Of a stretch of 64,000 nucleotides of DNA, positions 1 through 9,087 are shown piece after piece. How positions within the stretch are numbered: position 1 is the stretch's first letter; each line of letters starts with the position of its first letter. The stretch lies in contig NZ_FNRY01000002.1 in assembly GCF_900105715.1 (NCBI RefSeq), positions 186,001 to 250,000 on the forward strand. Direction: 5' to 3'. Under the pieces are notes generated by a model. It saw nothing but the letters and a program-made list of their open reading frames with translations. It searched no databases and was not told where the DNA came from. A program made the translations under genes and the position numbers. This DNA comes from Paramicrobacterium humi. Lineage in GTDB: Bacteria > Actinomycetota > Actinomycetes > Actinomycetales > Microbacteriaceae.

Positions 1-897
1 GCCACGCCCATCCCGCGCACGGTGGCGATGACGGTGTTCGGCGACCTCGACGTCAGCACCATCCGGCAGCTTCCCGCTGGGCGTCAGGGAATCTCATCGT
101 TCGTGGTGCCGCTCGCCGTGAAGCCCGACTGGATGCCGCGGGTCTGGGAGCGCATGCGCGAAGAGGTGGACAAGGGACGCCAGGCCTTTGTCGTCTGCCC
201 CGCCATCGACGCGGGCGCCGACCTCGCCGATGAAGACGGCGCCGACGCGGCGGATCCCGCCGAGACCGAGAACACCCGAGCTCGGGCGGCGACTGTCTTC
301 GAGACGACCGAGCAGTTGCGGCGCGACCCGAGCCTGGCCGGTCTGACGATCGAGTCCCTGCACGGCCGGCTTCCGAGCGACGAGAAGGATGCCGTCATGC
401 AGCGGTTCTCGAACGGCGACATCGACATCCTCGTCACCACGACCGTCATCGAGGTCGGCGTCGACGTGCCCAACGCGTCGACGATGGTCGTGCTCGACGC
501 CGACCGCTTCGGCGTCTCGCAGCTGCATCAGCTGCGCGGTCGGGTCGGCCGCGGGTCCGTCCCGGGGCTGTGTCTTCTCGTGACGACGGCCGAGCCCGGC
601 TCGAGCGCCCTCGAGCGCGTCGAGGCCGTCGCCGCGACGATCGACGGATTCGAGCTGGCGCAGCGCGACCTGGAGCTGCGCCGCGAGGGTGACGTTCTCG
701 GCGAAGCCCAATCGGGCACGCGTTCGTCGTTGCGCATTCTTCGCGTCTCGATCGACGGCAAGGTGATATCGCGGGCGAGGGAGTGGGCAGAGAAGGTCTT
801 CGACGACGATCCTCGACTTGCCTCGCACCCGTACCTGTGGGAGGCGATCGAGGGACGTCTCAAGGAATCAGAACGTCAGGCGCTGACGAAATCCTGA
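1..897 (+). CDS. recG: ATP-dependent DNA helicase RecG, C-terminal part (5' truncated by window)
   Basis: Superfamily 2 helicase that remodels stalled replication forks and Holliday junctions. The reading frame is open from base 1, starting at the ATPIPRT segment (helicase motif III region) and going straight into MTVFGDLD, the usual RecG continuation. Later motifs are visible: TTTVIEVGVDVPNAS (motif V region) and QLHQLRGRVGRG (motif VI), followed by the RecG C-terminal segment with LRREGDVLGEAQSG. An acidic insert of about 25 residues (ADLADEDGADAADP) lies before the second RecA-like core, as often seen in actinobacterial RecG. Only about 298 residues are inside the window. In many relatives rsmD follows; here coaD does. 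Confidence 0.95.
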   Translation, partial: ATPIPRTVAMTVFGDLDVSTIRQLPAGRQGISSFVVPLAVKPDWMPRVWERMREEVDKGRQAFVVCPAIDAGADLADEDGADAADPAETENTRARAATVFETTEQLRRDPSLAGLTIESLHGRLPSDEKDAVMQRFSNGDIDILVTTTVIEVGVDVPNASTMVVLDADRFGVSQLHQLRGRVGRGSVPGLCLLVTTAEPGSSALERVEAVAATIDGFELAQRDLELRREGDVLGEAQSGTRSSLRILRVSIDGKVISRAREWAEKVFDDDPRLASHPYLWEAIEGRLKESERQALTKS

Positions 898-938
898 ACG
901 AGCGTCGCCTCGCGTCCTCAGCGGCGGCACGCGCCCGG

Positions 939-944
939 TAGGCT
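939..944 (+). promoter_or_regulatory. -10 box of coaD (leaderless type)
   Basis: TAGGCT fits TANNNT and is followed by six bases and then the coaD ATG, so transcription would start at or next to the A of the start codon. No Shine-Dalgarno sequence is visible. Inferred from spacing only. Confidence 0.5.
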
Positions 945-950
945 TGACCC

Positions 951-1433
951 ATGAGCAGGATCGCCGTCGTTCCCGGGTCATTCGACCCCATCACGCTCGG
1001 CCACCTCGACGTGATCGAGCGGGCCGCGCCACTCTATGACGAACTGCACGTCGTCGTCGTGCACAACCCCGACAAGGCGGCTCTCCTGCCGATCGCCCAG
1101 CGGGTCTCACTGCTCGAGTCGTCCGTGAGAGACGCGGGCCTCGGCGACAACATCGTCGTCGCATCGTGGAGCGTCGGCCTGCTCGTGGACTACTGCACGG
1201 ACGTCGGAGCTTCCGTGCTGATCAAGGGCATCCGCTCCCAGATCGACGTCGCCTACGAGACTCCCATGGCGATCGTCAATCGTGATCTCGCCGACGTCGA
1301 AACCGTGTTCATGCTCCCGAATCCCGCGCACGCCCACGTCTCAAGCTCGCTTGTGCGGCAGGTCGCGGCGCTCGGCGGCGACGTCGGACCTTACGTCCCG
1401 CCCGCCGTCGGACGGTACTTGAGGTCATCATGA
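951..1433 (+). CDS. coaD: Phosphopantetheine adenylyltransferase
   Basis: Transfers AMP from ATP to 4'-phosphopantetheine, the penultimate step of coenzyme A synthesis in the cytoplasm. The 160-residue length is normal. The nucleotidyltransferase signature [11 protein letters not shown] is at residues 8-18 (the T/HxGH motif ends in H18), and the second signature VSSSLVR is at about 130-136. The ATG is favoured because a TANNNT box sits six bases upstream, suggesting a leaderless mRNA. The stop overlaps the start of the moxR-like gene (ATGA), so the two may be co-transcribed. Confidence 0.95.
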   Translation: MSRIAVVPGSFDPITLGHLDVIERAAPLYDELHVVVVHNPDKAALLPIAQRVSLLESSVRDAGLGDNIVVASWSVGLLVDYCTDVGASVLIKGIRSQIDVAYETPMAIVNRDLADVETVFMLPNPAHAHVSSSLVRQVAALGGDVGPYVPPAVGRYLRSS

Positions 1434-2446
1434 CCAACATGCGAGCCGTCACCGCCGACGAGGCGCAGCCGTCCGCGACGCGGACGATCCCTCTCGACGA
1501 GCTCGGCTCGCGCGCCGCGCAGATCATCGCGAACATCGAGACCGTCATCGACGGCAAGCACGATGCCGTGCGCACGGCGCTCACGGTCCTTCTCGCGGAG
1601 GGCCACCTGCTGATCGAAGATGTTCCCGGCGTGGGTAAGACCGTGCTCGCCCGGGCGCTGGCGGCATCCGTCGGAGGAAGCGTCAGCCGCATCCAATTCA
1701 CTCCCGACCTGCTGCCAAGCGATGTGACGGGAGTCGCTGTCTACGATCAGGGAGAGCGCCGCTTCGAGTTCAAGCCCGGTCCGGTCTTCGCCAATATCGT
1801 GATCGGGGACGAGATCAACAGGGCGTCGCCGAAGACCCAGTCGGCTCTGCTCGAGTGCATGGAAGAGCGGCAGGTCACCGCAGACGGCACGACCTACGAG
1901 CTCGGCCGGCCGTTCACCGTGTTCGCCACTCAGAATCCCGTGGAGATGGAGGGCACGTATGCGCTCCCCGAGGCGCAGCGCGACCGCTTCACGGCACGGT
2001 TGTCTCTCGGCTATCCCGATGCGGATGCCGAGACGGCCATGCTCAACCGGCGTGACCTCGTGAACCCGCTCAGCAGTCTCTCGGCGGTCGTGTCCTTGCG
2101 CGAACTCGTCGAGATGATCGACGGAGCGCGTGCGGTGTACGTCTCGCCGGCGGTCAAGGCGTATATCGTGCAGATCGCGCGGGCGACGCGAGAGCACCCG
2201 GACATCCGGCTCGGCGCGAGCCCTCGAGCGACGCTGCAGCTCATGGCGGCGTCGAAGGCGGTCGCCGCGATCGACGGACACGAGTTCGTGCTTCCCGACC
2301 ACGTCGCGGCGCTCGCGGACCCGGTACTCGCGCATCGGCTGGTCCCGACATCGCGCGCGCTCGCTCGTCGACAAGATCATTCCGGGGTGGTCTCGGATGC
2401 GATCGACAGCATCATCGAGTCCACCTCGGTGCCGAACGTGCGGTGA
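1430..2446 (+). CDS. MoxR-family AAA+ ATPase
   Basis: AAA+ ATPase of the MoxR subfamily, thought to act as a chaperone that matures or activates partner protein complexes. At 338 residues it has Walker [15 protein letters not shown], Walker B with sensor region [15 protein letters not shown], and the [22 protein letters not shown] block typical of MoxR. The ATG overlaps the coaD stop by four bases, and the gene is followed after four bases by a DUF58 gene and then a transglutaminase-like membrane protein. This is the conserved MoxR-DUF58-TgpA arrangement. The substrate is not known from sequence. Confidence 0.9.
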   Translation: MTNMRAVTADEAQPSATRTIPLDELGSRAAQIIANIETVIDGKHDAVRTALTVLLAEGHLLIEDVPGVGKTVLARALAASVGGSVSRIQFTPDLLPSDVTGVAVYDQGERRFEFKPGPVFANIVIGDEINRASPKTQSALLECMEERQVTADGTTYELGRPFTVFATQNPVEMEGTYALPEAQRDRFTARLSLGYPDADAETAMLNRRDLVNPLSSLSAVVSLRELVEMIDGARAVYVSPAVKAYIVQIARATREHPDIRLGASPRATLQLMAASKAVAAIDGHEFVLPDHVAALADPVLAHRLVPTSRALARRQDHSGVVSDAIDSIIESTSVPNVR

Positions 2447-2450
2447 GAAG

Positions 2451-3656
2451 ATGCCTCGGCGCGCTCGGGCCCTTCGCCTCACCTCCCGCGGGTGGACGTT
2501 GCTGGCGGGCGCCATCGTCATCCTGACGATCGCAACCTTCGCGAACCGGCGCGAAGGGCTCTACGTCGCAGCCTTCCTGACGCTCGTCGTGATTGCCTCA
2601 GCAATCGCGGTGCGGCTGCAACGGCCGAGCGTCGAGATCGAACGGCGCTTTCCGACCGAGACGCCCGCGGGCGAGGAGATCGAGGTCACCGACATCATCC
2701 GAGCGATCTCCCACACGACGAGCATCGTGGGGTGGCGCGAGCGGGTTCCCGTCGGCTGGGGGGAGCAGCCGCAGGGGCTGCTCCCTGTCACGCTCGCGGC
2801 GCCAGGGCGACGCGCCGGAATACGCTACACCGTGCGGCCCCGAAAACGAGGCGTCTACGAACTCGGTCCGCTGCGCCTTCGCGTACGCGACCCGCTCGGG
2901 CTGGCAGAAGCGGAGCGCACGGTGGGCGCCCCAGCCGAGGTCACTGTATTGCCGCGGGTCTCGAACCTCCATGACGTCGGTCTGTCCGGCGCGGACGGCG
3001 ACGGGAAGCTGCGGGAGCGCAACTATCTCGCGGCGCCGCGCGTCGACGAGCTGATCGCTCGCGAATATCGAGCGGGCGACCCGATCCGCCGCGTGCATTG
3101 GCGTGCGACGGCGCGTCACGGCGAGCTCATGGTGCGCCAGGAGGAGCCGCAGGGAGACCCGGAGGCCGTGCTCGTGCTCATGCTTGCGCCGGGCTCCGAC
3201 GCTCTCGTCGTCGAAGCCGTCGTCGAGCTGTGCGCGTCGGTCGCGGCGCACATGACCGAGCGCGGCTACCGTGTAACGCTCGTGGAACCCGGCGAATCAC
3301 GTCTCACCAGCGTCATGCCGACCGAACTGGCTGCCTTGCTCACCCGGCTCGCTGTCTGCGGCCCCGTCGCCGGCGGCGCGGACGCTGTCGAGTTCACGAG
3401 AGCCGCGTTCGACGGGGTCGCGGCTCCGATCCCGCTCGTCGTGTTCTCAACGTCGGCCGAGCATGCGGCGACCTGGTCGCCGCTGGTGACCCTCGGGCGC
3501 CCCGCCGCCGCATTCGTCGCGGCGGATGCGTCGGCAGAGCACGCACTCGCAGACGAGGGCTGGCGTGTCGCAGGCGTGTACGGCTCCGACCGTCCCATGG
3601 ACGTGTGGGAGCGCATCGCGCTCTCGAGCAGCGAGGTGCCCGATGCCGCCACGTGA
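2451..3656 (+). CDS. DUF58 domain protein of a MoxR cluster
   Basis: Partner of the upstream MoxR ATPase; DUF58 proteins are membrane-anchored with a region resembling a von Willebrand A fold, and their exact role is unknown. The frame stays open upstream, but the ATG four bases after the moxR stop is the likely start, giving 401 residues. Two hydrophobic helices lie near the N-terminus (LLAGAIVILTIATFA, VAAFLTLVVIASAIAV). The DUF58 hallmark REYRAGDPIRRVHWRATAR is near residue 210. The 3' end overlaps the next gene by 14 bases, which implies translational coupling. Confidence 0.85.
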   Translation: MPRRARALRLTSRGWTLLAGAIVILTIATFANRREGLYVAAFLTLVVIASAIAVRLQRPSVEIERRFPTETPAGEEIEVTDIIRAISHTTSIVGWRERVPVGWGEQPQGLLPVTLAAPGRRAGIRYTVRPRKRGVYELGPLRLRVRDPLGLAEAERTVGAPAEVTVLPRVSNLHDVGLSGADGDGKLRERNYLAAPRVDELIAREYRAGDPIRRVHWRATARHGELMVRQEEPQGDPEAVLVLMLAPGSDALVVEAVVELCASVAAHMTERGYRVTLVEPGESRLTSVMPTELAALLTRLAVCGPVAGGADAVEFTRAAFDGVAAPIPLVVFSTSAEHAATWSPLVTLGRPAAAFVAADASAEHALADEGWRVAGVYGSDRPMDVWERIALSSSEVPDAAT

Positions 3657-5898
3657 TGCTCGACGCACGAAACGCGATGAGGGCCGGCGGCTCATCGTAC
3701 TCAGCATCGCCGTTCTCGTGCTCGTCGGATCCTCACTGTCCGCGCTGCTGCCGCTCATCAGCGAAAGCGGCTGGTGGTTCCGCGGCATCGCCGCCGCCGC
3801 GTTCGTCCTTCTGGCCGCTGTCGCGGTGCGAGCATTCCGCGGACCGGCGCTGCTCGCGACCTTCGCGGCTCTCGCCGCCGCCGTTGTCGTCGTCACCATC
3901 GGATTCGCGTCCGATTCTGCGGTCGCCGGGATCATCCCCACCCCGGCGACCATCGACGCTTTCGTCGGCTTCGCCTCCGACGGCGGGCGCGCGATCTACC
4001 TGCAGTCCATTCCCGCGACGCCCGACCAGGGGATGCTCTTCCTGCTGATCGCGGGGTGCTGTCTCGCCGCGGTCGTCCTCGACGCGCTGATCGTCACGGC
4101 CCGAATGCCTCTCGTGGGCGGCGTCATCGCTCTGGGCATCGCGCTGCCGTCCTCGCTCATGACCGGTGTCGTCGCCGTGGCCCCGCTCGCCGCGACGGGC
4201 GGTGCGTTCCTGCTCGTGCTGTGGGTCGACGGCATGTCCCGGCGCCGCGTGACCATGCGCGATGGCGTACGGGTCGTCGCGGTCGGCGCGGTCGCCGTTA
4301 CGGGGGCCGGCCTTCTGACGGTCTCCGTTCCCGGGTTCTACGGTGGGAGCCTGCTCACGTCAGCGTCCTCCCGCTCCATCGGGGTCGGAGTGAGTCCGCT
4401 TATCGACCTGGGGAAGGACCTGCAGTCGGTCGGGGGAATCGAGCAGTTCCGCTACACCACGACCGCGCAGAAGGGACCCTACTTCCGCCTGATGACTCTC
4501 GAGAGCTTCGACGGCACGACGTGGGTGTCCTCCGACGAGGACGCGGAGCCGGAAGAGTTCGGGCCCGGAGCGCCGCTTCGTCCTCTCGGTGCCAGGGAGG
4601 AGGGAACGCCGACGGCGCAGTCGACGATCGTCATCGACCAGATGCGCGATCGCGTGCTTCCCATCCCGCGTGACACGGTGCAGATCGACGGACTGCACGG
4701 CACCTGGCTGTGGGACCGCACCGACATGACCGTGCGCAGCCGATCCTCGAGCACGGTCGATCAGCACTACACCGTCACGAGCCTCGAGACAGAACCCACT
4801 CGCGAACAGCTCCGAGCGGCAACGGGCGCAGCGCCCGAAAGACTCTCCGATGAGCTCGATCTCGGCGACGACGTGCCCGACATCATCACCCGCACTCTCG
4901 AGAGAGTCACGGCAAGCGCCGACACAGCCTATGACAAGGCGTACGCGATCCAGAGCTACTTGCGCGGCACCGACTTCAGCTATTCCCTTTCGACGCCGGT
5001 GCAGCAGGGCTACGACGGCGACAGCCTCGGCGTCGTCGCGACGTTCCTGGAACGAAAGTCGGGCTATTGCGTGCATTTCGCCTCGACGATGGCGGTTATG
5101 TCCCGGCTCGCGGGGATTCCTTCACGCATCGTGCTCGGCTTCCTGCCGGGAGATCGCATGTACACGGCACCCGGACAGGCATCTCAGTACTCGGTCGAGT
5201 CGGACGATCTGCACGCGTGGCCCGAACTGTACTTCGACGGTATCGGCTGGGTCGCGTTCGAGCCGACGCCGAGCCGCGGTTCCGCTCCGGACTATGCTCC
5301 GGCCCCCGAGGGGCCCGCACCCGCCCCCATCGAATCGGAGCTGCCGCGCGCAAACGTGGACACGAGCCCGACGCCGACCGCGAGCGTTCCCCAGTCGGAC
5401 ACGCGCAACGACGCCCAGAGCGCGGCGAAGACCGAGGCGCCCGTCGGCACGGGCATCATCGTCCTAGGTGTCCTGCTGCTGCTCGCGGCTCCCGCGCTCG
5501 GGCGAACCCTCCGTTCCCACCGGCGTCGCGCGCTGTTGCGGGCCGGGCGTGCGGGAGCAGCGCTCGCCTGGAACGAGCTCGAAGACGCCGCCCTCGATCT
5601 CGGTCACAGCATCCCCGAGAATGTGACTCCTCGCTCCTTCGGCGATCAGCTCGCAACCGTCGCTAGCTTGGGGAGTGCGCAGCGATCAAGCCTCGCACGG
5701 CTCGTGAGGGCTGTCGAACGCGACCTGTTCGGTCCCTCAGCCGGACACGTCGACGGCGGAGCGCTCGTCGATGACCTCGACGTCGTCACCACAGCGCTGC
5801 ACGATGGCGCATCGCCCCGACGACGACTCGCGGCCTCTCTCGCGCCCCGCTCCGTGCTCCGGCCTCGCACTCAGCTGTCGCCAATCGCCCAGCGGTAA
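3643..5898 (+). CDS. TgpA-like membrane transglutaminase
   Basis: Membrane protein with a papain-like transglutaminase core, the third member of the MoxR-DUF58-transglutaminase cluster. The start at MPPRDARRTKR gives 751 residues; the open frame upstream lies inside the DUF58 gene and is rejected. Several N-terminal membrane helices (roughly residues 18-230) are followed by an outside domain with SGYCVHFASTMAVMSRLAG (catalytic Cys near residue 476), DDLHAW (His near 523) and FDGIGWVAFEPTPS (Asp). A Pro/Thr-rich linker, one more helix (IIVLGVLLLLAAPALG) and a DUF4129-like tail follow. Cross-linking or protease function on the cell surface is inferred; no substrate is known. Confidence 0.85.
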   Translation: MPPRDARRTKRDEGRRLIVLSIAVLVLVGSSLSALLPLISESGWWFRGIAAAAFVLLAAVAVRAFRGPALLATFAALAAAVVVVTIGFASDSAVAGIIPTPATIDAFVGFASDGGRAIYLQSIPATPDQGMLFLLIAGCCLAAVVLDALIVTARMPLVGGVIALGIALPSSLMTGVVAVAPLAATGGAFLLVLWVDGMSRRRVTMRDGVRVVAVGAVAVTGAGLLTVSVPGFYGGSLLTSASSRSIGVGVSPLIDLGKDLQSVGGIEQFRYTTTAQKGPYFRLMTLESFDGTTWVSSDEDAEPEEFGPGAPLRPLGAREEGTPTAQSTIVIDQMRDRVLPIPRDTVQIDGLHGTWLWDRTDMTVRSRSSSTVDQHYTVTSLETEPTREQLRAATGAAPERLSDELDLGDDVPDIITRTLERVTASADTAYDKAYAIQSYLRGTDFSYSLSTPVQQGYDGDSLGVVATFLERKSGYCVHFASTMAVMSRLAGIPSRIVLGFLPGDRMYTAPGQASQYSVESDDLHAWPELYFDGIGWVAFEPTPSRGSAPDYAPAPEGPAPAPIESELPRANVDTSPTPTASVPQSDTRNDAQSAAKTEAPVGTGIIVLGVLLLLAAPALGRTLRSHRRRALLRAGRAGAALAWNELEDAALDLGHSIPENVTPRSFGDQLATVASLGSAQRSSLARLVRAVERDLFGPSAGHVDGGALVDDLDVVTTALHDGASPRRRLAASLAPRSVLRPRTQLSPIAQR

Positions 5899-5901
5899 AC
5901 T
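5896..5901 (+). promoter_or_regulatory. Possible -10 box upstream of YceD/rpmF
   Basis: TAAACT overlaps the stop codon of the transglutaminase gene and lies eight bases before the GTG of the YceD gene. It could give a very short or absent 5' leader for the YceD-rpmF transcript. Spacing-based inference. Confidence 0.35.
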
Positions 5902-5909
5902 CTTCTGCC

Positions 5910-6470
5910 GTGACCGCATTCAAGAAGACTCCATACACGGTGGGCGTTCGCGACCTCATCGGCCGTCCCGGCGAGATGCGCGAGCACGACTACGACTTCC
6001 CGCTGCCGGAAACCCTCGGCGAAGGTCTCATCTCCGTGAAGGAAGGCACGCCCGTTCACGAATACGTGCGCCTCGAGTCGGTGCACGAGGGGATCCTCGC
6101 AAGCGGCGAGGTCTCGACGACGGCGACGGGACAGTGCGGACGCTGCCTGACCGACATCGCGCAGAGCGTCCAAGTCGAGTTTCAGGAACTTTTCGCGTAT
6201 CCTACTCAGGAAGCTTCTGAGCATGAGGTTCACGATGACCACGTGGATCTTGAACCTCTCGTCAGAGATGCAGTGGTTCTATCACTGCCGTTTCAGCCGG
6301 TATGCCGACCTGATTGCCCCGGACTCGACCCCGAGACCGGCGAGCGTCTGGCCGATCACCCGGAACGAGAACCTCGCGAGATCACGGATCCCCGGTGGGA
6401 TGCGCTCGCACAGTTCTCCTCACGCCCAGGCACCGAAGACTCGAGTGCGTCAGACAGAGAAGAGAGATAA
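5910..6470 (+). CDS. YceD family (DUF177) protein
   Basis: YceD/DUF177 proteins are encoded directly upstream of rpmF in most bacteria and have been linked to 23S rRNA accumulation or processing. The 186-residue protein carries the family's cysteine pattern GQCGRCL (about residues 71-77) and CRPDCPGL (about 145-152), a probable metal site. The GTG start is chosen because it follows a TAAACT box at short spacing and no earlier start is compatible with the upstream gene. It is three bases from rpmF, so the two are one transcription unit. Confidence 0.85.
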   Translation: MTAFKKTPYTVGVRDLIGRPGEMREHDYDFPLPETLGEGLISVKEGTPVHEYVRLESVHEGILASGEVSTTATGQCGRCLTDIAQSVQVEFQELFAYPTQEASEHEVHDDHVDLEPLVRDAVVLSLPFQPVCRPDCPGLDPETGERLADHPEREPREITDPRWDALAQFSSRPGTEDSSASDREER

Positions 6471-6473
6471 CCC

Positions 6474-6677
6474 ATGGCTGTTCCCAAGCGGAAAATGTCG
6501 CGTGCCAACACCCGCGCTCGCCGTTCGCAGTGGAAGGCCGACGCGCCTGCCCTCGTGAAGACGGTCGAGAACGGCAAGGTGACGTACAGCCTCCCGCACC
6601 GCGCGAAGGTCGTCACCGACTCCGCCGGCACCGAGCTGTTCCTTGAGTACAAGGGCCGCAAGGTAGCCGACATCTGA
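6474..6677 (+). CDS. rpmF: 50S ribosomal protein L32
   Basis: Small basic protein of the large ribosomal subunit. The 67-residue sequence begins [17 protein letters not shown], the L32 signature. It lacks the C-terminal zinc cysteines found in some L32 proteins, so it is a zinc-independent (C-minus) form. It lies three bases after the YceD gene and one base before rnc. Confidence 0.97.
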   Translation: MAVPKRKMSRANTRARRSQWKADAPALVKTVENGKVTYSLPHRAKVVTDSAGTELFLEYKGRKVADI

Positions 6678-6678
6678 G

Positions 6679-7404
6679 GTGCCGCGCACCCCGAATTCTC
6701 GGCACACGGCCGAGACGTCGATCGACCGAGGACCGCTGCTGGCGGTCCTCGGCGTTTCGCTTGATCCGGAGCTTCTCCAGCTCGCGCTGACGCACCGCTC
6801 CTACGCGTACGAGCACGGGGGGCTTCCGCACAACGAGCGCCTTGAATTCCTGGGCGACTCGGTGCTCGGGCTCGCGATCACGACCAAGCTGTACCGCGAC
6901 AACCCGACGCTTCCTGAAGGGGACCTCGCGCGCATGCGCGCGGCCGTCGTGTCGACCGTCGCCCTCGCCGAGGTCGCCGAACGCATCTCGCTCGGCCCGT
7001 ACCTGCTGCTCGGCCGCGGCGAAGAGCTGACGGGCGGGCGCCAGAAGGCATCGATCCTCGCCGACACGATGGAGGCGCTGTTCGGCGCCGTCTACCTCGA
7101 CAACGGGCAGGATGCCGCAACGGCGCTCGTGCTGCGCCTGGTCGGTCCGCTGCTGAACGACAGCGCGCGCTTCGGCGCGGCAATGGACCCGAAGACGAGC
7201 CTGCAGGAGGCGGCGGCCGCGCACGGCGGGGAAAGCCCCGTGTACGAGGTCACAAGCTCCGGGCCCGACCACGATCGCCGTTTCAGTGCGACGGTCACGG
7301 TCGTGGGCCTCGTGAGCGCGACGGGAACCGGCACGAGCAAGAAGCAGGCCGAGATGGCCGCCGCGCTCAGCGCATGGACCGACCTGAATGCCCGAACTTC
7401 CTGA
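6679..7404 (+). CDS. rnc: Ribonuclease III
   Basis: Cleaves double-stranded RNA in rRNA processing and mRNA turnover. The 241-residue protein has the signature [14 protein letters not shown] (residues 52-65, catalytic Asp at 60) and the second acidic site [13 protein letters not shown] (Glu 132), followed by a C-terminal dsRNA-binding domain that starts near DPKTSLQE and ends [16 protein letters not shown]. The GTG start lies one base after the rpmF stop. The 3' end overlaps mutM by 17 bases, consistent with a YceD-rpmF-rnc-mutM operon. Confidence 0.95.
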   Translation: MPRTPNSRHTAETSIDRGPLLAVLGVSLDPELLQLALTHRSYAYEHGGLPHNERLEFLGDSVLGLAITTKLYRDNPTLPEGDLARMRAAVVSTVALAEVAERISLGPYLLLGRGEELTGGRQKASILADTMEALFGAVYLDNGQDAATALVLRLVGPLLNDSARFGAAMDPKTSLQEAAAAHGGESPVYEVTSSGPDHDRRFSATVTVVGLVSATGTGTSKKQAEMAAALSAWTDLNARTS

Positions 7405-8284
7405 GGTCGAGGTCGTCCGCCACGGCCTCGAACCCGCCGTCACCGGCGCCGTCATCACCTCCGTCGAGGTTCTCGACCAGCGCTCACTCAAACGGCACGA
7501 CGCCGGCCGCGGCGACTTCGCCGGCCTTCTCACAGGCGCTTGCCTGACCAGCGCGGTTCGGCGCGGCAAATTCCTCTGGTTCCCGCTCGAAAGCGGCGAC
7601 GCGCTCGTGGCGCACCTCGGCATGAGCGGGCAGCTGCTCCTGCGCGAACCCGGCGTCACCGACCGGCAGACCCGCATCCGGCTCACGCTCGAGCATCCCG
7701 AACACGGTGAGCTCGTCATCAACTTCGCAGACCAGCGCATCTTCGGCGCCATGGCCGTCGACAGGATGCTGCCGACGGCAGACGCGGCTCCGGCTGGCTA
7801 CGCCGGGTCGCTCCTGGCCACACCGGCCATTCCGTCCCAGGTCGCCCACATCGCACGGGACCCGCTGGACCCCCACTTCGACGACGCCGGCTTCACCGAT
7901 CGACTGCGGCGCCGTCGCACAGGAGTGAAGCGGGCGCTGCTCGACCAGACGCTCGTGAGCGGCATCGGGAACATCTACGCCGACGAGGCTTTGTGGGCGG
8001 CGGGCATGCACTACGAGCAGCTCACGTCACGACTGTCGCGCGCACGCGTGACCGAGCTTCTCGAGGAAGTGCGCCTCGTGCTGCGGAAGGCCCTCGCCGA
8101 GGGCGGCACGAGCTTCGACGCGCAGTATGTCAACGTCAACGGGCAGGCCGGGTACTTCGCCCACAGCCTCAACGCCTACGGTCGGGGCGGTCAGCCGTGC
8201 CCGCGCTGCGGCGAGCCGATCGCGCGGACCGCGTTCATGAACCGCTCGTCGCACTACTGCCCGAAGTGCCAGAAAAAACGCTGA
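7388..8284 (+). CDS. mutM: Formamidopyrimidine-DNA glycosylase (Fpg/MutM)
   Basis: Bifunctional base-excision repair enzyme removing 8-oxoguanine and formamidopyrimidines and nicking at AP sites. The N-terminus [10 protein letters not shown] contains the catalytic Pro2 and Glu3; the conserved Lys is in [10 protein letters not shown] (K61). A helix-two-turn-helix region contains [12 protein letters not shown]. The C-terminal zinc finger uses C271, C274, C291 and C294 (CPRCGEP and CPKCQKKR). At 298 residues it is full length. Its last 99 bases are duplicated without gaps, at about 87% identity, 1497 bases downstream (9683-9781). Confidence 0.96.
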   Translation: MPELPEVEVVRHGLEPAVTGAVITSVEVLDQRSLKRHDAGRGDFAGLLTGACLTSAVRRGKFLWFPLESGDALVAHLGMSGQLLLREPGVTDRQTRIRLTLEHPEHGELVINFADQRIFGAMAVDRMLPTADAAPAGYAGSLLATPAIPSQVAHIARDPLDPHFDDAGFTDRLRRRRTGVKRALLDQTLVSGIGNIYADEALWAAGMHYEQLTSRLSRARVTELLEEVRLVLRKALAEGGTSFDAQYVNVNGQAGYFAHSLNAYGRGGQPCPRCGEPIARTAFMNRSSHYCPKCQKKR

Positions 8285-8325
8285 TCGCGGTCCCCACGCG
8301 TCGTCGCTCGCTCAGCAGCACGCGA

Positions 8326-8331
8326 TATAAT
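8326..8331 (+). promoter_or_regulatory. Consensus -10 box upstream of the DUF2798 gene
   Basis: A perfect TATAAT, unusual in such GC-rich DNA. No good -35 element is visible about 17 bases upstream. Transcription from about 8338 would produce a leader of about 83 bases containing the hairpin at 8365-8400. Confidence 0.5.
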
Positions 8332-8364
8332 GGGGTTCTCACAACGCGTACAACCGTTAGATCC

Positions 8365-8400
8365 AGCGTCCGTCCCGAATCATCGGGAAGGACGCTTTTT
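8365..8400 (+). terminator. Terminator-like hairpin inside the DUF2798 leader (possible attenuator)
   Basis: AGCGTCC (8365-8371) pairs with GGACGCT (8390-8396), and the inner CCCG (8374-8377) pairs with CGGG (8384-8387). A run of T follows (8396-8400, then more T after a C). This is an intrinsic terminator shape placed between a TATAAT box and the DUF2798 start codon, so it may attenuate that gene, or it may simply end the mutM transcript. Confidence 0.6.
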
Positions 8401-8420
8401 CATTTTCATAGCGAGATTTC

Positions 8421-8939
8421 ATGAGCGACCACCACAAGTTCGGCACCCACCTTCCGCGCTCGGGACGAGAGTCACTGCTCTTCGTGCTCGTCATCTCGCT
8501 GATCTCGGTGAACATCATCCCCGTGGTCATCTCGGGGCTGACGATCGGCTTCACTCTCGACATGTGGCTGGGGGTGCTGCGGGTGCTCCCGCTGCTGTGG
8601 ATCGTCGTCGTCGCGGTCGTGATGCTGACCCGCAAACCCGCGATGTGGCTCACCGGTCTCGTGGTCCGCAAGGGGGACAGCTTCCGTGCGCACATCTTCG
8701 CGGACACGCTGTGCAGCGTCCTGCTGATCTCCATCATCCTGACCGTCGTCGGGGCGTGGATCGGGACCTGGAGCTTCGCCACGGACCCCGTGGTGCACTT
8801 CTTCGAGAACTGGCCGCGAAACTTCATGATCGCGTTCGTCATCGAGGCGCTCCTCGCGCAGCCCGTCGCCCGGCTGGTGATGCGGGGCCACCACCGCCGC
8901 GTCGATCGTCGAGGCGGCGGTACAGTACGCACGGCGTGA
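8421..8939 (+). CDS. DUF2798 family membrane protein
   Basis: Integral membrane protein of 172 residues and unknown function, recognised as DUF2798-like by its length and pattern of four hydrophobic helices (VLVISLISVNIIPVVIS, VLPLLWIVVVAVVML, SVLLISIILTVVGAWIG, FMIAFVIEALLAQPVARLVM). DUF2798 genes are common in Firmicutes and scattered in Actinobacteria. It stands alone between mutM and parDE, behind its own TATAAT box and a terminator-like leader hairpin. Together with parDE it fills the gap between the two copies of the mutM 3' end, so it may have been acquired. Confidence 0.7.
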   Translation: MSDHHKFGTHLPRSGRESLLFVLVISLISVNIIPVVISGLTIGFTLDMWLGVLRVLPLLWIVVVAVVMLTRKPAMWLTGLVVRKGDSFRAHIFADTLCSVLLISIILTVVGAWIGTWSFATDPVVHFFENWPRNFMIAFVIEALLAQPVARLVMRGHHRRVDRRGGGTVRTA

Positions 8940-9061
8940 GCGCGAGATCGTTCAACACTCGTGCCTCGTGGTGATTCATCTGCGGGTGAATGAGCGTGGA
9001 CGTGCCCTGCCTCTGCTGCTCTCCCTTGGGGCGCAAAGCGGATAGGCGGCCTCGTCCCGTG

Positions 9062-9081
9062 ATACCAATATTTGGTATTAT
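9062..9081 (+). promoter_or_regulatory. parDE operator and -10 box
   Basis: The inverted repeat ATACCAA-TAT-TTGGTAT has two perfect 7-base arms (9062-9068 and 9072-9078). A TATTAT -10 box (9076-9081) overlaps its right arm and is followed by six bases and the parD ATG. A repressor bound here would block the promoter, as expected for ParD-type autoregulation. The spacing suggests a leaderless message. Confidence 0.65.
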
Positions 9082-9087
9082 GGCGGC

